NCBI GenBank assembly: GCA_009767595.1
Contig: VSDK01026008.1
Span: 574,339 to 638,338, forward strand
Direction: 5' to 3'
Origin: Symbiodinium kawagutii
Lineage: Eukaryota; Sar; Dinophyceae; Suessiales; Symbiodiniaceae
DNA length: 64,000 bases
Part shown: positions 1-12,069 of the stretch, piece by piece
Layout of the letters: every line of letters begins with the position of its first letter
How positions within the stretch are numbered: the stretch's first letter is position 1
Notes under the pieces: model-generated
Seen by the model: only the letters and a program-made list of their open reading frames with translations
Told to the model about the DNA's origin: nothing
The model's database searches: none
Program-made: the position numbers and the translations under genes

Positions 1-215
1 ACACATGTTTGCCCTACAGGTAGTAGCTGTAATGCACCCACTTATTGTTCATGCTATGCCAGTTGTGGACTGGTTACGCCACCGCAGTTGAAGACCTGGA
101 AACTGCTCAATTGTCCACGGGTCCAGTCACCACGGAGACCACAGGCGGCTGCGGAATGCCTGGAATTTGTGGCTCAGTTTCATCCAAGCTTGCGAGACAA
201 GCTAGATATATCTAC

Positions 216-312
216 TGCTTGGTGGTTTCAACCTCTATGAAAAATATGAGTCAACCAACCAGTTGTTACTAAACATTTGGAAAAATGAAAAACATAAGAA
301 CAACCAACCAGT
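216..312. repeat. MITE-like element, family F2 (GGTGGTTTCAACC type)
   Basis: This roughly 100-bp element begins CTGCTTGGTGGTTTCAA and ends ACAACCAACCAG. Its ends are imperfect inverted repeats of the family consensus CTGGTTGGTGGTTT. The interior contains GAGTCAACCAACCAG and a short AT-rich spacer. Better-preserved relatives lie near 9263, 10313, 13058, 50934 and 51222. It is a non-autonomous, non-coding palindromic element and no transposase of matching type was identified. Confidence 0.7.
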
Positions 313-1840
313 CTACAATGATCTACCTACCATTGAACTGGTAATCTGGCTATCCTCATTCTGTCCAAGACGTTCGTTCTGTAAATGATGAATGACCAAT
401 GTTGGGCTAGGTGCACCATGGGGATATATTGTGAAACACACCTAACACCTTCCCCGAGAAGAAAATCAACAGCGGGGTGAAGGGGCCACATGTATCACAG
501 GGTGTGCCCACGACTAGTGATAGCTAGGGGTACAACTTACAATCCAAAGCAGCTACACTACTCCGCACCGGGCACCCTGTGGTGCCATCCCGTGTGCCAT
601 CCTTTTCCAATTTCTGAGCGACCTCACCTGCCTCATTGGGATTCGATCAAACTTATGGAGAAGCTTAACAACCGGACAATGGACAACTGATGACCTACGG
701 GTTGCTCCCTCCAACCTGTGACAGGCTGAAAAATGGCAAGGGACGCATTTAGCCGGAATCATCCAGTGTGGAGGGTCCTATCTTGTTCCATGGTGCCAGT
801 ATCTGCACGATCTTGTGGGCAACATGTTTCTATGTCTCAAGCTGCTTGCAAATGTGCTTAGGGCTTACGGGGACTTACGGATGATTCTGGCAGCAGGCGT
901 CAAAGCACAAAAACCCAGCTCAAAGCTGAAAAGCACTCCTCTCCCAAATTGAGATTTTATTGACGGATGCATTTTTTCGTAGATCTTTCGGTTGTCCATC
1001 TAAACCTCTTGATTCGCAAACCGGGCCTAGTTACTGATGGCATGAGCCTACTTACTGATCGATGGCATGATTAGTTCATTGATTGATTCATTCATGTATC
1101 ATGGGTTCAATGATTGATTGACCGGTTGGACCCGGTTGGACCCGGTTGGTTCATTAGTTCATTGCTTGATCAAGGGTTCATCAACATGTGGGCTGGTAGA
1201 ACAACCCATTCTCCTCCTTGGTCTGCTTGTTCCGTGCTACAAATCCCATGCAAGCGCGCACGCCCGTTGAATCCTTCCAGGCTTAAAGATTTCTCGCTAC
1301 CCTACCTCAGCATGGCAGCACGCAAGCTAGGACTCCGTCCTGAGGAGTCCGAACGCTTGATATTGGGCGCTTGGCAAATCCCCAGAGTTGATATCAAACG
1401 GTGGCTGAAGCACCGGCCAAAACATGCGCAAGTCAATCAACCAATGGCTATGGGTTGATATCAATCAACCAATGGGGGATAACCACCAACAATAATAGGG
1501 AAAGACGGGTGAATCATGGGGGAACCAGGCGTACAGGGCTTTGGCGCCCAATCATCCCAAGAAAACAAAGCACCTAATCCTTTCCTCCTACTACTAAACC
1601 TCCCCCTAATATAAAAAACCACCTTGGGTGTGCCTAGTAATTAGTCAAACCCTGTCAAGCCATGAGCTAGCTGGTAGCAGAGTTAAGTCTCGGGGGTGGC
1701 GCATGAGCACCGTGGCGGCCTTACCAGACACACGTGACGTGCTGGGAGATCGCCCTGTGACCAAGCTTCACAGCTAGTCATCAGGGCATCCGAAAAGGAA
1801 TCCCTCGCCTGATGAGCAGCCCATGGTTGTTCACCAAGGA
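313..1840. other. No gene recognised
   Basis: I see no convincing exon in this stretch. A short tandem (GGTTGGACCC, about three copies) lies near 1125-1150, and GATTGATT-rich degenerate sequence lies around 1070-1170. The open frames present have no recognisable domain and no consistent splice signals. Confidence 0.4.
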
Positions 1841-1962
1841 TACAAGCTGGGCCCCGTTTCACCACTTTTAAGTTGGTTTATAACTAAGTTGACTATGGGG
1901 TAACTACCAGTTATAGGGGGTTATAACCCAACTTATTATAACTACAGGGGGCCCACCTTGTA
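1841..1962. repeat. MITE-like element, family F1 (TACAAGGTGGGCCCC ends)
   Basis: The 122-bp unit starts TACAAGCTGGGCCCC and ends GGGGGCCCACCTTGTA, so its ends are near-perfect inverted repeats. The interior repeats GTAACTACCAGTTATA and GGTTATAACCCAACTT. Other F1 members lie at 11841, 13278, 20524, 21101 and 50490. It is AT-rich inside, GC-rich at the tips and has no coding potential. Confidence 0.8.
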
Positions 1963-2034
1963 TCTGATATCTGGATCATATATTCTCACTGCGGCGATTC
2001 TTATGCGATCAATGGTTGACAATCGCGCAAGTAC

Positions 2035-2165
2035 TTGGCTGATCAACTCTGGAAGATAGTGCCCGGGCGAGGGCTAACGTTTCGTCCTGCGATGCATGGG
2101 TCGCAACGCCTGAATCTGAACGTGCCATGGCAAACTCTGCCTGGTCAGTTGCGTCAACAATTGCT
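2035..2165 (-). CDS. Possible small exon, unknown product
   Basis: On the minus strand an open frame reads EFAMARSDSGVATHAS and then DETLALARALSSRVDQ, following a CCAG|G acceptor-like site. It looks helical and Ala-rich. The plus strand is also open here, so the strand is uncertain. No family is recognised. Confidence 0.3.
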
Positions 2166-2958
2166 GGTTGGTGGTTGAACCGTCCCTCTGAAAAAATTGT
2201 CAAACAACCAACACCTTCCCAAATGCTTGGGAAATCAAAACTTAAAACCGTAAATCAGCTGTTGTTAAACCATTTTGTTGGTTATCTTTACCTTTGATTA
2301 GCCGTTACTAACCACTATCAAAATGCACCAGCCAAATTGACTTGCTGAGCTCGACTTTCGCCGGGGAGACTTCATCTTCTTTGAGTTTCTGGCTGATGGT
2401 AATTCACCATGGCCACCAGTGTCACTCGCATCCCCAGTTCTACCCCTTCTATTGCATAAATGATCAGTGCTCGACAGCCACCATGAAAATTACAATCATT
2501 GATTTAAATGAACATAATTATAAAATTACTATACATAGCCTTTCTGCCATAAACCACCCATGAAATGTAGTGCAATTCTTGGATGATCCTGCTTGCATCT
2601 CTGGATAAAACGTTCTCGCTGGAGCAGTAACATGAGTTACAGGGTCACGCACGAGCGTCTGTACCAAAGGAATGTGCGCCAGGGAAAAACCGCGGGAACC
2701 ATGGCAGTTGGTCAAAGTTATGATCCGGCGGGTGGTGTTGCACTCAATTCATCTTGAAAAAAACACCGGTGATTCAGCCAGGACTGTTTCCAGTGGTTGC
2801 CCTCAGCTGTCTTTTGGGTTTCCCATGGGTTTCCCCTCAAACAGCAACGAATCGAAACCCAAGAATGACCAGTCATCAACCACATTGAAGCATGCTCATG
2901 AAGTGTCAATTTATCATCATTAATTCATCATGAATACTTTCAAACTATCGTCCACCAG

Positions 2959-3174
2959 GTGACTCACAACTTCACCTCCACTCTTCGAGTTCCCGCTGGG
3001 GCAACACGTTGCGGACGAGCGCGCATAGCACGTTGCGCTGCGCGTGATGTCTTCACGCCGCGTCGTTTTGCTGGACGGGTCAGGCACGGAAAGCCCGGGT
3101 CGAGGCTCGCTCAACTCATGCAAACGTGCATTAACGTGGCGTTGTTGATCATCCACCGAGTAGCTGATATCCAC
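2959..3174. pseudogene. GC-rich exon-like segment interrupted by a TAG
   Basis: The segment is much more GC-rich than its flanks. One plus-strand frame reads LFEFPLGQHVADERA, a TAG stop, then HVALRVMSSRRVVLLDG. The continuous protein-like character on both sides of a single TAG suggests a decayed exon. It could instead be an exon on the opposite strand, where a second frame (ELSEPRPGLSVPDPSS) is open. Product unknown. Confidence 0.3.
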
Positions 3175-4464
3175 AAACTCAGGGCACTAACCAGCTCATA
3201 AAGAAATATCAATGTTATACAATCATGTGCAAAAATATATGCCCCGCATGTGGTTAAAACCCTGCTGGTAGCTCCCTAGCTCCCCCTTTAAAGTCCCTTT
3301 GAAGGGGTCTATGGGTACCCCTAGCTCCTTAGCTCCCTCCCAACCAACAGCCAGCTAAACCATAAACCACCGTAAAACCATGAGTCATGAGCAACATTTC
3401 ATTTACAATGTCTCGATTGTCTGTGAAATAGGCTGCCAAGAGGAACGGTGTCCAAATACCAGTTCTATGTCCTGTGATCCTTAAAAAAAAATGAACGTCC
3501 GGATCATCAACATCACCATCCACTACAAGCATCCCCCGCAAAAAAAAACAGAAATAACAAATTTTCATATGTCTCATAGACCCTCCAGTTGAGGCTGTTT
3601 GCTGCAGTTTGCACTTTCCTGTAGAACACTTCATTGTATGTTTGTGGGACTTCTGTATGGTTAGCAACCTTCCCAGCAAAGCTATCAGTTCATTCTGGCG
3701 ATGTCAGCAAGACTTTGAGTGCTGTTTCGGTGGCAGCGCTTGACCGTCCTGCTTCAACGCAGCACAACAACTCGTTTGAGTTTGCTTCAAACACTTGCGT
3801 TTGGGCCATGACTGACTCTTAAAGTTACGTCAATCCATGGCTCGATCCGCAGCAAAGAATTCGCCAGGGCGTGACAGCCCGGTGATTGCACAGGCTTCCG
3901 ATCATTTCGAAGATCGCGCGACTGGAAATCTGAGGAGGGAACACGTTTTCAGCACAGCTGCTGCACTGCTTGGATTTGCTGGGTACTCGTTGATGGTTGA
4001 ACCACCCTTGCCTCTGAAAAGTATTAGTCAATCGGCCAGCATCGTCCCCAAACATTGGAGGAATTGGTTTCTGATAGCTCTATACAATGGGTGACCCACG
4101 GTGACCGCAATTTCTAGAAATATCTGTGGCGAAATCTGTGATGGCGTATTGCTTTAGAGCTAGGTCTCCCACAAACGGCCAACTCATCCTAGATGTGTTG
4201 ATTCACACATCAAAGCAAAACAGCATGGTGGGGCCGGTCCTCGAAAACATGGAGTGCAAAAGGCACATTGTCCAACCAGAACATTATTTTTCAACGTCAG
4301 TTTTGAATTATTGCTTCCACCGTTGCAAAGGTTTCAGCAAAAGAGAAATGTCCAGATTTCCAGATGCGCAATCGCATTGCCTGAAGCAGCGGCAACCCCC
4401 CTCATCCTCCCTGCGATGGCTTCTGGGGGACTACCACCAAGTAAACCCTCAAGATGAAACCAAA

Positions 4465-4617
4465 CCCTGACTCACACTTGTCCCACAAGGCCTCGAAATG
4501 CAGGGCGCCCTCCTTTTTCTGGAGTTGAGCTTTGCTAGCATCATGGGGTGACATTGAAATGTCACCTTCCCCGAAGGAAGCATGGGGTGTAGCTGGTTGC
4601 CGCTGCTGCTGCTGCAT
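4465..4617 (-). CDS. Possible first exon, Gln-rich N-terminus
   Basis: A minus-strand frame starts MQQQQRQPATPHASFGEG and continues to KKEGALHFEALWDKC. A GTGAGT donor follows at the end of the frame. The Gln run reflects a CAG repeat. It lies downstream, in minus-strand order, of the ankyrin exons at 6.7-5.9 kb, but its ATG-like start argues for a separate gene. No domain is recognised. Confidence 0.42.
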
Positions 4618-5624
4618 CGCATCGCAGTTGTGACCTGGCAGTCCGAAACTCGGACCAAGTTATGGTGGTGAGTTGTAGCTGATGTTGAAAAATAGCTATA
4701 GTTCCCAGGTAACGTGATGGCGAAATCATGGTCAATTGACGGTTGCTTGAAAATTCAGTACATGATTAATTAAACAATGCAAGCTGATGGTTGGTATTGC
4801 TGAGTAGTAATGAGGTTTCTAATAGCAGGCAATGACAAATGACCTGAAATCCTGGAGGGTCATCATAGGTCAGTACCACGGTGGCTTCAGATCCAAGAGC
4901 CAATCACTTGCCTCTGCAAGATTTTCCCAAGCCCTTGGACCCAGTATATTTACTTGGAACTGAAGAAGGCGGCCTCACCGATTGGTGGGTTGAGCCCTAT
5001 CATGGCTGTTCCACAGGATTTCTGACATACACTGCCATGGCAAATCCATATGCCTAAACTACCCCTAGCTTTACTACAAACCGGTGCGTAGGTGGTGATT
5101 TACCCCCATATGTAGTCTGTGCCAAGATCTATGGATCTACTATTGCGATTGATCTGATTCAATCTTTCAGCGGCCACATGGACTGCGCCGGCACCTTAAC
5201 GTCACATTGCCCCATCATCCCGCCGCAAAATGTCGATGATCTTCTGCGCTCCTTCAAAATCCTCACGCAGTGATATCACACACGCAAATCATGATTTGAT
5301 GTTTGCTTTTGCTACGACCTCGATATTGTACAGACTCCATTTTGCGTACACGTAAAGATGCATGCATATCTAAATTATAGATGCTACTAGTAGAGCTGAA
5401 AACACCAATCGTTGAAAAAACCGACCTCAACATGTCTTTCAGAGCAATGTCCGGAAGGGTAAGTCCAGGCAATCCGCTTCTTGTGAAAGGAAATGGAACC
5501 TAAAAAAAAACAATCATCACCTTGGGCCAAAATATGTGTTTTACCAGTTTTACCCATCCTCAATCCATCCGGAAGTATTGGAAAAACAAAACATACCAAA
5601 CCACCAGCCCAACCAGCAAATTAA

Positions 5625-5757
5625 CGTTGTTTCATTGGGCACTTGAAACGGTTCATCCTGGGCATCCACGGCGAGTTCTCGCAACGCGAATGGCGCTGCC
5701 TCACTCGCAGTCATACCCAGCAGCTTCTCCCATGTTACCCCCCCTTCACCCTGGATT
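5625..5757 (-). CDS. Possible exon downstream of the ankyrin exons
   Basis: A CCAG|G acceptor is followed on the minus strand by an open frame reading GEGGVTWEKLLGMTASEAA and PFALRELAVDAQDEPFQVP. Codon choice is GC-rich at third positions, as in the other exons here. It lies about 160 bp past the last ankyrin frame on the same strand, so it may be the next exon of that gene. No domain is recognised. Confidence 0.45.
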
Positions 5758-5920
5758 CCTGCCACCGCGGATCAGTTGGTTGAACCACCTCCATGAACAA
5801 TACTAGTCAACCAACCTCATTTGTTTATGTTGTTAAAGCCATGAAATTTCCATGTTAATACCAGTCAACAACCATTGTAGTTAACCAGTACTTTACATGT
5901 GGGAAAGCGTAAAAAAAATG

Positions 5921-6133
5921 TCAAAGCACCACCCAAAAGTACTGGATCCCCGGCGCCATGGCTTCTCCAACCAGGCCTTCCCATGGCATCTCATGACGCA
6001 TCCCAGGGCGGACGCCATAGCCATCCCCGCGCTGCTCCTCCTCTGCCCAAAGGTCGCGCGCCAAGTCTTCGGCGCGTCGACCCTTGGAGCTCTTCACGTC
6101 GACATCTGCGCCGCGGATCAGCAGCATGCTGAC
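5921..6133 (-). CDS. Ankyrin-repeat protein, exon B
   Basis: A CCGCAG acceptor (minus strand) is followed by VSMLLIRGADVDVKSSKG and RRAEDLARDLWAEEEQR. This is the second half of an ankyrin repeat: LLIRGADVDV is the helix-2/loop consensus and GRRAEDLA opens the next repeat. The frame stays open to a stop at 5921, although the true exon may end earlier. It joins in frame to exon A at 6614-6708. Ankyrin repeats form protein-binding solenoids, and the partner cannot be inferred. Only about one and a half repeats are visible, so the gene is partial or its other exons lie beyond recognition. Confidence 0.75.
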   Translation of the reverse strand, partial: VSMLLIRGADVDVKSSKGRRAEDLARDLWAEEEQRGDGYGVRPGMRHEMPWEGLVGEAMAPGIQYFWVVL

Positions 6134-6613
6134 CTGCGGTGGCCACATGGTGGCCACTATGGTTGAGTTATCCCGTGGAAAAATTACAGGGGTAGAGGTC
6201 AAGCCAAGCATGAAATTTCAAGAGGAATGTTGAGCTTATAAGCCACTATAAGCAAGCAACTTGTACCACTGTATAGTCACTATAGTTTCAGCCACTGCGG
6301 GTGATTTCCCATGAAATCTGGAGGTTTGGGTGGTAAGAGCACCGAAAAACTGCGGGTGATTCTGGACATGGGTTGGACCTGAATGCTCACACTCACCATC
6401 CAAGAAATCATGGTACTAAGCATCCAAGAAATTGGGGTTTCAGCAAAAACTGCTGGTGATTTCCCATGAAATCCCGCAGTTGGATCATCAACGCACTAAG
6501 CCTCCAAGTTCATAGCCTCTGTTAATTAGGGAAACCGCCACTTATTCGTAGGGAAACCGCCACTTGAGGCTTCACCATGGATAGACCCATGGTGAGCACC
6601 AGCACCCCCCCAC
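6134..6613 (-). other. GT-AG intron between the two ankyrin exons
   Basis: This 480-bp minus-strand intron starts GTGGGG and ends CCGCAG. Removing it joins NDAEL to VSMLL, giving an uninterrupted ANK repeat, which is strong internal evidence that the splice assignment is right. The interior holds GTGATTTCCCATGAAATC repeats of the kind seen elsewhere in the window. Confidence 0.72.
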
Positions 6614-6708
6614 CAATTCGGCATCGTTCTCCAGCACCGCGTAGTGCAGCGGGTAGAAGGTCTCTTTACCAAGCCCTGGGCCGAGCCCGGGGATCACCAA
6701 GGATCACC
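6614..6708 (-). CDS. Ankyrin-repeat protein, exon A
   Basis: The minus-strand frame reads GLGKETFYPLHYAVLEND followed by AEL. YPLHYAVLEND matches the TPLHxAxxxN core of an ankyrin repeat. The upstream limit is taken as the in-frame TGA near 6708, so the 5' splice acceptor is uncertain. Together with exon B this gives one complete ANK repeat. On the window's minus strand it is an isolated gene fragment with no recognisable start. Confidence 0.72.
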
Positions 6709-7811
6709 GAGTGGTCATAGCTTAGGACCATCAGTGGCGGCCCCATGACCCATGCATTTACGGTATGGATCTATCTGCCACCGCTGGTGGTACCAAGCTA
6801 TAAGCTAACTTTGATAATCTTGGGGGCACCACTATGCGGTAGAATCAGCAAATGGCAGTCCTACAGAGCCGTGCTCAAGTCCAACGAAGCAACAATTGCT
6901 ACTGCCATATCAATGGCAATAGCATCACTGCGAATGTCATATCTCCCTTGGTGGAACTTGAGGTTGAACAAACCACGGGTTGATTCATCTTGGGTGAGAT
7001 CTCTTGTGAAAAATCACCGACAAAAGCAACCAACTAACATCAACAAGCGACTTTTTGAGCTTGTTGATGTGTATTTCAAGCCACAGAACCCCCCCCGGAA
7101 GCCCCAAGACGCTGAGGACCGGCATTGATGACATGGCAATGGCCCTTACCATCCAAAAGAAGGGGTGAACATCCCAACCAAATCGTCAGGTCATGAATTG
7201 CATGTTCACCTATGTTCAGGGCATGCTGGTTTTGACTCACAGGCACATGTGGCTGGCTTACATCATACCCCTGTTGCTGGTTTTAAAGCATCCCTGTCAT
7301 TGCTGGGTCCCATACCTACTTTGTCAAAACCCTCATGCCCATCCTGTCCACATCCCAAACCTAATATTATGCAACAGAAGTTTACATAAATCGAGCATCC
7401 TTACACTGATGCCAAAAAAGAAACCTATAGAATCCACATGATGAAACATATGATGCTTGAGTTTTCTTCACCACTCACGAGCTTTAGCATGTTAAAATCG
7501 CTCCTGAAGCTGACACCAGCCCATCCCCAAATATTTTTCGAGGTTCCAAAAACAACGCAGACCCCCACGCCCCCCCTGGAAAACGCCACCAAGTCTCGGA
7601 AAATCAAACCTTGGGAAGTTGCCGGGCTCCCGAAAACTCGGGGCCACCAGGGCCATGGGGACCACGACTCTGCAATCAAGTAAGCATAAGCAAACAAGTA
7701 ACCAACAAGTAACCATAAGCCCATGAATCTCATCATCCACATGAAGAACCATTGAGCAAGCCACGAGACCTGGGTTGACTTGAAGCAAAGGCTGGTTGCC
7801 ATGACCAAGTG

Positions 7812-7990
7812 ACAACCTTCTGGTGTTGGCGGCTCATTGACGTCCTTCAACTTATTGCGTCGCATGAAGGCGTCAAAACGTGTCTGCGGCATCAGCTCCC
7901 CATGTTTCACTGGGGGACCCTGTGAGGAATCCATGGGCGACCCGTGCCATGGTCTTGGCGGTTTCAACCGCTCTGACTGATATAAGAAGT
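7812..7990 (-). CDS. Possible exon, unknown product
   Basis: Within a longer minus-strand open frame, the part reading GSPMDSSQGPPVKHGELM and MPQTRFDAFMRRNKLKDV has exon-like composition and codon use. The rest of that frame is Trp/Phe-rich and looks like chance. No family is recognised. Confidence 0.38.
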
Positions 7991-8000
7991 CAACCAACCA

Positions 8001-8120
8001 TCCCAAATATGCAGGAACAACACTGAGATGCAAGCGCCAATGAAAGTCATCCCAAATATCTAGGAACAACGCTGAGATGCAAGCACCAATAAAAGTCATC
8101 CCAAATATCCAGGAACAACA
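8001..8120. repeat. Tandem repeat, about 48-50 bp unit, 2.5 copies
   Basis: The motif TCCCAAATATNCAGGAACAA recurs starting at 8001, 8049 and 8099. GAGATGCAAGC and CCAATAAAAGTC lie between copies. It is a local tandem duplication and no function is apparent. Confidence 0.8.
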
Positions 8121-9262
8121 GGTTCACAAGTGCTTGAAACCACCAAGGGGAGTCAACCAGGTTAAGCAGGATCTATTTGGAGTGGTGCCCGCGGCAGGGT
8201 GACGAAACCAGCCATTGTGCCCCGGTTGGAATGTTACGCTGGGTCCAACTATGCCCATGGTTGCGGGTCATGACCAGTGGGTGATTCGTAGTGGGATCTC
8301 GGCCACCGTTTTCTCTGTTGTCGTTGTGATGTCATGGTTGCCATGACTGCTCTTATTGCTGCTATTACAGGGTTGATGTTGTGCTTGTCGCAATTACGAG
8401 TCACTCTTGCTCTTGCTGCGGTTGCCATGTCAACGAATCCAGAAAATTGAGATGTGCCAACAAATTTACACATTACACATCCTTTACCTAACGCCAAATC
8501 TTCCTCATCATATATACCACCTATCCTTATCAGGATTATCCTTGCCAAAACGGTGGTGAGGTAGGTGAACATCGTACCATTGAATTCAATGCCAAACAAC
8601 CAATATCATTGACATGGCCAGTTCCCACAGGGACTGATAGAAACACTTGTTGGCAGAACCAATTTGATCTGGTCCAATTCAAATAAGTTAGACGGAGATC
8701 ATTCACCGTAATTAATGGTTCACAAGATTAATCCTTAGCTAAATAGTGATTTCCTACCTTAGGGACAATCGTTATTACAACTCTTAAGGGTTAAGTTGCT
8801 TAGTTTATCTTAGATTGGATTATCTTAATTACAATTGATAATCCAAGATGTTTTTTTGAGCATTTGAAGAGAAAATCATCGACTTTTCACGCCTTTTCCA
8901 GTACATACCCATTTACGGCACTTGAGGTTCCAACTTCAACGCTATCCTGGGCCGACGATTGTAGGGTGATGACTTGTAGATCTTTTGATCTTAATGATGG
9001 CTGGTGATTGAACACATACACTCCTAATCAGCTCTAACTCTAGTTGAAGCAGCTATATATCCCTACTTGATGGTTGATCTAGAAGATTGTGTTCGTCGTG
9101 CAGGCTGATTACCCAAGAAGTCGCGAATGGTTGCACCCAAGTAACTGATGAAGAATACAACCCTCCGCAGCCCGCAATCTGGTACTCAAGTTCACTCTCG
9201 CCAAATTAATTGCCAGATCATGCACCCATCGGCTCTGAACGGCTTTCAGGGATAATCATCAT
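8121..9262. other. No gene recognised; AT-rich spacer
   Basis: The stretch is AT-rich around 8690-8870 with several TTAATTAC-like runs. No exon with splice signals was found. Confidence 0.4.
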
Positions 9263-9362
9263 CTGTTTGGTGGTTTCAACCTCTATGAATACTATGAATC
9301 AACCAACCAATTGTTAATGATTACTAGTGAAAACATATAAAATGCTTAAAGCCACCAACCAG
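9263..9362. repeat. MITE-like element, family F2
   Basis: It begins CTGTTTGGTGGTTTCAACC and ends AAAGCCACCAACCAG. The interior TCAACCAACCAATTGTTAAT and ACTAGTGAAAACAT match the copies at 216 and 13058. The inverted ends pair over about 14 bp. Confidence 0.78.
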
Positions 9363-10059
9363 TCATCCTGAAAGGTCCGCTGGCTTCAGCAACTGCTGCG
9401 GCCTGACGCTCCAAAATGGCATCCGCACGCTTCTGTTCACCTCAGGGGTCACTAGTGAAAGCAATGGCTACCGTCGAAAGCATCGAGAGAGGGCACTAGA
9501 GCCCGAGTTGAGTCGCAAACTCCTGTCATTTACAGGGCTCTGACGAATCAACCCTGAACACTCTGGGCTCATTCATCATGGCTGCTGCCTTTGATGAGCT
9601 GGTCATGGCCATCTCCAGCCATGGTAAGAACCAACAAGAAGTTATTAATTAGTGCCCCCCCCCATGGGAACAGCCATGTCTCCCGCCAGGGTTTGACCAA
9701 TCACATGCATTGTTTACTACAAATATGTGCGCCGAACAAAAGAAGAAAGGCAATGCACATAGGCAAATTCACACACAGCTTGAACATGTAATTAGATGCG
9801 TGCACTCACATTTTCGTGTAATATATGCACATCTGTTAGTAACTGTAGATGTGAACATTTGAAACCATCCATGATGAACCTTATAGACTACTGTAATTTT
9901 CCCGCAAGCTTTGCTGCCGAGTGGCTGCTTCTGGTGCTAGGTTTGGTGGTAAAAGATGCCGGGCGCGGTAGCTTCTTGGGCACAGCGCTGCCACTACTCC
10001 GAGTTGAACGAGTGGATAACTTGGAGACCCTGAGATCCGGGGAACCGGGCCCGGCTTTG

Positions 10060-10157
10060 AACTTGGATGGGCTATAAGCCCTATAAAGCAGCTTATAACC
10101 CCTAAAAACCAGGGTTGGGGACCACTTACTATAATTAAGTGGGGGTGCACATCCAAG
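10060..10157. repeat. Small inverted-repeat element (CTTGGATG...CATCCAAG)
   Basis: The element runs from CTTGGATGGGC to GTGCACATCCAAG, with AAGCCCTATAAAGCAGCTT inside. The GCACATCCAAG end is seen again near 12150 and 29870, so this is a low-copy dispersed family. It shows no coding potential. Confidence 0.5.
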
Positions 10158-10312
10158 AAGGGAATTAGTGGAGTGATTCATCGTTGCCAATAAGAACGGC
10201 GAACGATCAAAAATGTTGATGGTTGAGAGCGAGTCTGCAAATGAATGTTTCATAATACATCCCGTGGTGTATATGAAGGTGAAAAGTTGTCAGCCGCTCA
10301 ATGCCATTTTAG

Positions 10313-10415
10313 TTCGTGGTTGAACCACCCCTATGAAAAAAAACTATATAGTCAACCAACCAACTGTTAATAACTACTAGGGAAAATACAAAATGTCCAT
10401 AAAACCACCAACCAG
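10313..10415. repeat. MITE-like element, family F2
   Basis: It starts GTTCGTGGTTGAACCACCC and ends ATAAAACCACCAACCAG. The internal AGTCAACCAACCAACTGTTA and ACTACTAGGGAAAATAC are typical of the family. Confidence 0.75.
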
Positions 10416-10534
10416 CATTAAATCTTAAAGTGAATTCTTGTCAATAATCATTGATACATGCCGGTCATCTGTCTGCACGGGCAAGGAGTCTGTGGTCACT
10501 ATACTTGGTCGTCTGGGTCAAATGAACAGAATTC

Positions 10535-10562
10535 GGTGGTTTCGGTGGTTTCGGTGGTTTCC
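10535..10562 (+). repeat. Three tandem TTCGGTGGT units
   Basis: TTCGGTGGT occurs three times in a row and then grades into TTCCCTGG. It is a 9-bp microsatellite-like run. Confidence 0.8.
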
Positions 10563-11840
10563 CTGGCCCTTCTATGAGGGAAGATCTGCTCCGGTATGGC
10601 AGAGAAACCTACCGGGAACTTGATTGGAAAAGCCTGAGGCTTTTTCTTGATTTGAAAGGTAGAACCATCCAAAAAAAAGTGGTTCCCAAAAATTGGTGGT
10701 ACTCCGCATCCATGGCAGTTTCCAAATGTGGAGATAGAATAGTACTCGATTATGGGACCATCTTGTAAGAAAAAATGAAGATTTTGAGTCACTGGAGAGG
10801 CCGCTGGAGGTCGCTTTCGAAACGCATGGCGCACTCCAGTCATGGGGGATACCACACCATCCTTCCATGACGGTTGACCCCGGCCATGCATTCGTGGCAA
10901 GTGTGGATTGGTTGAACTTGTACCCGCTTGCAGCTGTTCACATCCCCACCGTAGAAACAGGCAAAAGATCACAAAAGAGTCTCTACTAAGGTGTTCATCT
11001 CCCAATTAGGACATACGTTTGGTAGTGACCCTTGCCCGTGTTGATGAGTTATTGTGCATGATCCCCTGCTATCTGCTATCATGAAACATTGACGATCATG
11101 TTAATCACCACTGTTCATCCCTTTGCTTTTTGTGCCAATATCAGCCATTACATGCTGCTTGAATCTAAAAACACATCTCAAGAAGCAACTTGTTTACCCA
11201 CAGCTGCCGTAGTTACGACGGAGTTCCAATCGCTCTGAGGCGATCAAGCATGGTCAATCAGCATCATAATGGTGATATTTATCTTTCTGTATACTGAATA
11301 GACTTTTATTTGTATGGTACAATGTTTTTCAATTATATATGTTCAATCAGTATCAAAATGGTGATATTTATCTTTCTTTTTTCAATAGACTATTCACCAT
11401 TTTGCCTTTATTGCATAGTAAACCGCATGACCAACATTAAAACCAACCACTGTTATTTGCCATTCCCCCCAAAAAAACATCTTTTTGACAGGCTATCATA
11501 GCTCATATTTTGGAGGCTCAAAACCGAACTGTTTTAGGCCTTTGAGGCCCATGTTGACATGGGAAAAAAATGCCAATCAAACCACCAACCAGTGGTTGTT
11601 TAACCATTCTTGTTGCTTATGATCCCCTACTTTTACCCTATTATTAACCACTATTGACCATGGTTAAAACCACCCCAACCCCCTATCACTAACCACTAAT
11701 AGGCTCCCCTATAAAACCACCAGTACCTTGATCAACTGATTGGAGACCAAGCTGCGCAGATGTTTCGGAGACCAAGCGCGTCATAGGCCTCGGACATGGG
11801 TTGAAAAACGTGGGGGACCCCAGCTGCTGGGTACGAGATG

Positions 11841-12069
11841 CAAGGTGGGCACCCAGATTTCTGAGCTACCCTCTGGTAAACTATCATGGCCATGGAAAAT
11901 CCGTCATTTTCTTTGGAAAGCCTTGGAAATCATCCATTTATGGTGGATTTTCCATTGCCATGCTAGTTTACCGGAGGGTATTCTGAGTTGGTTTACAACT
12001 AAGTTCGTTCGTGCGGGGATTTCGACCAGCTCGGGTGACCTCCCCCAACTTTCTGGGGGCCCACCTTGT
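11841..12069. mobile_element. F1 element containing a nested second element
   Basis: The outer ends are CAAGGTGGGCACCC and GGGGGCCCACCTTG, the F1 termini. The length of 229 bp is about 110 bp more than other F1 copies because another inverted-repeat element (11867-11980) has inserted inside. The outer element was therefore there first. Confidence 0.75.
11867..11980. mobile_element. Nested 114-bp element with ~36-bp terminal inverted repeats
   Basis: It begins TACCCTCTGGTAAACTA and ends TAGTTTACCGGAGGGTA. By eye the two arms pair over about 36 bp with three mismatches, including an ATGGAAAATCC segment. TTCTGAG occurs directly on the right and one base off the left tip, consistent with a target-site duplication. 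It carries no gene. Confidence 0.8.
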
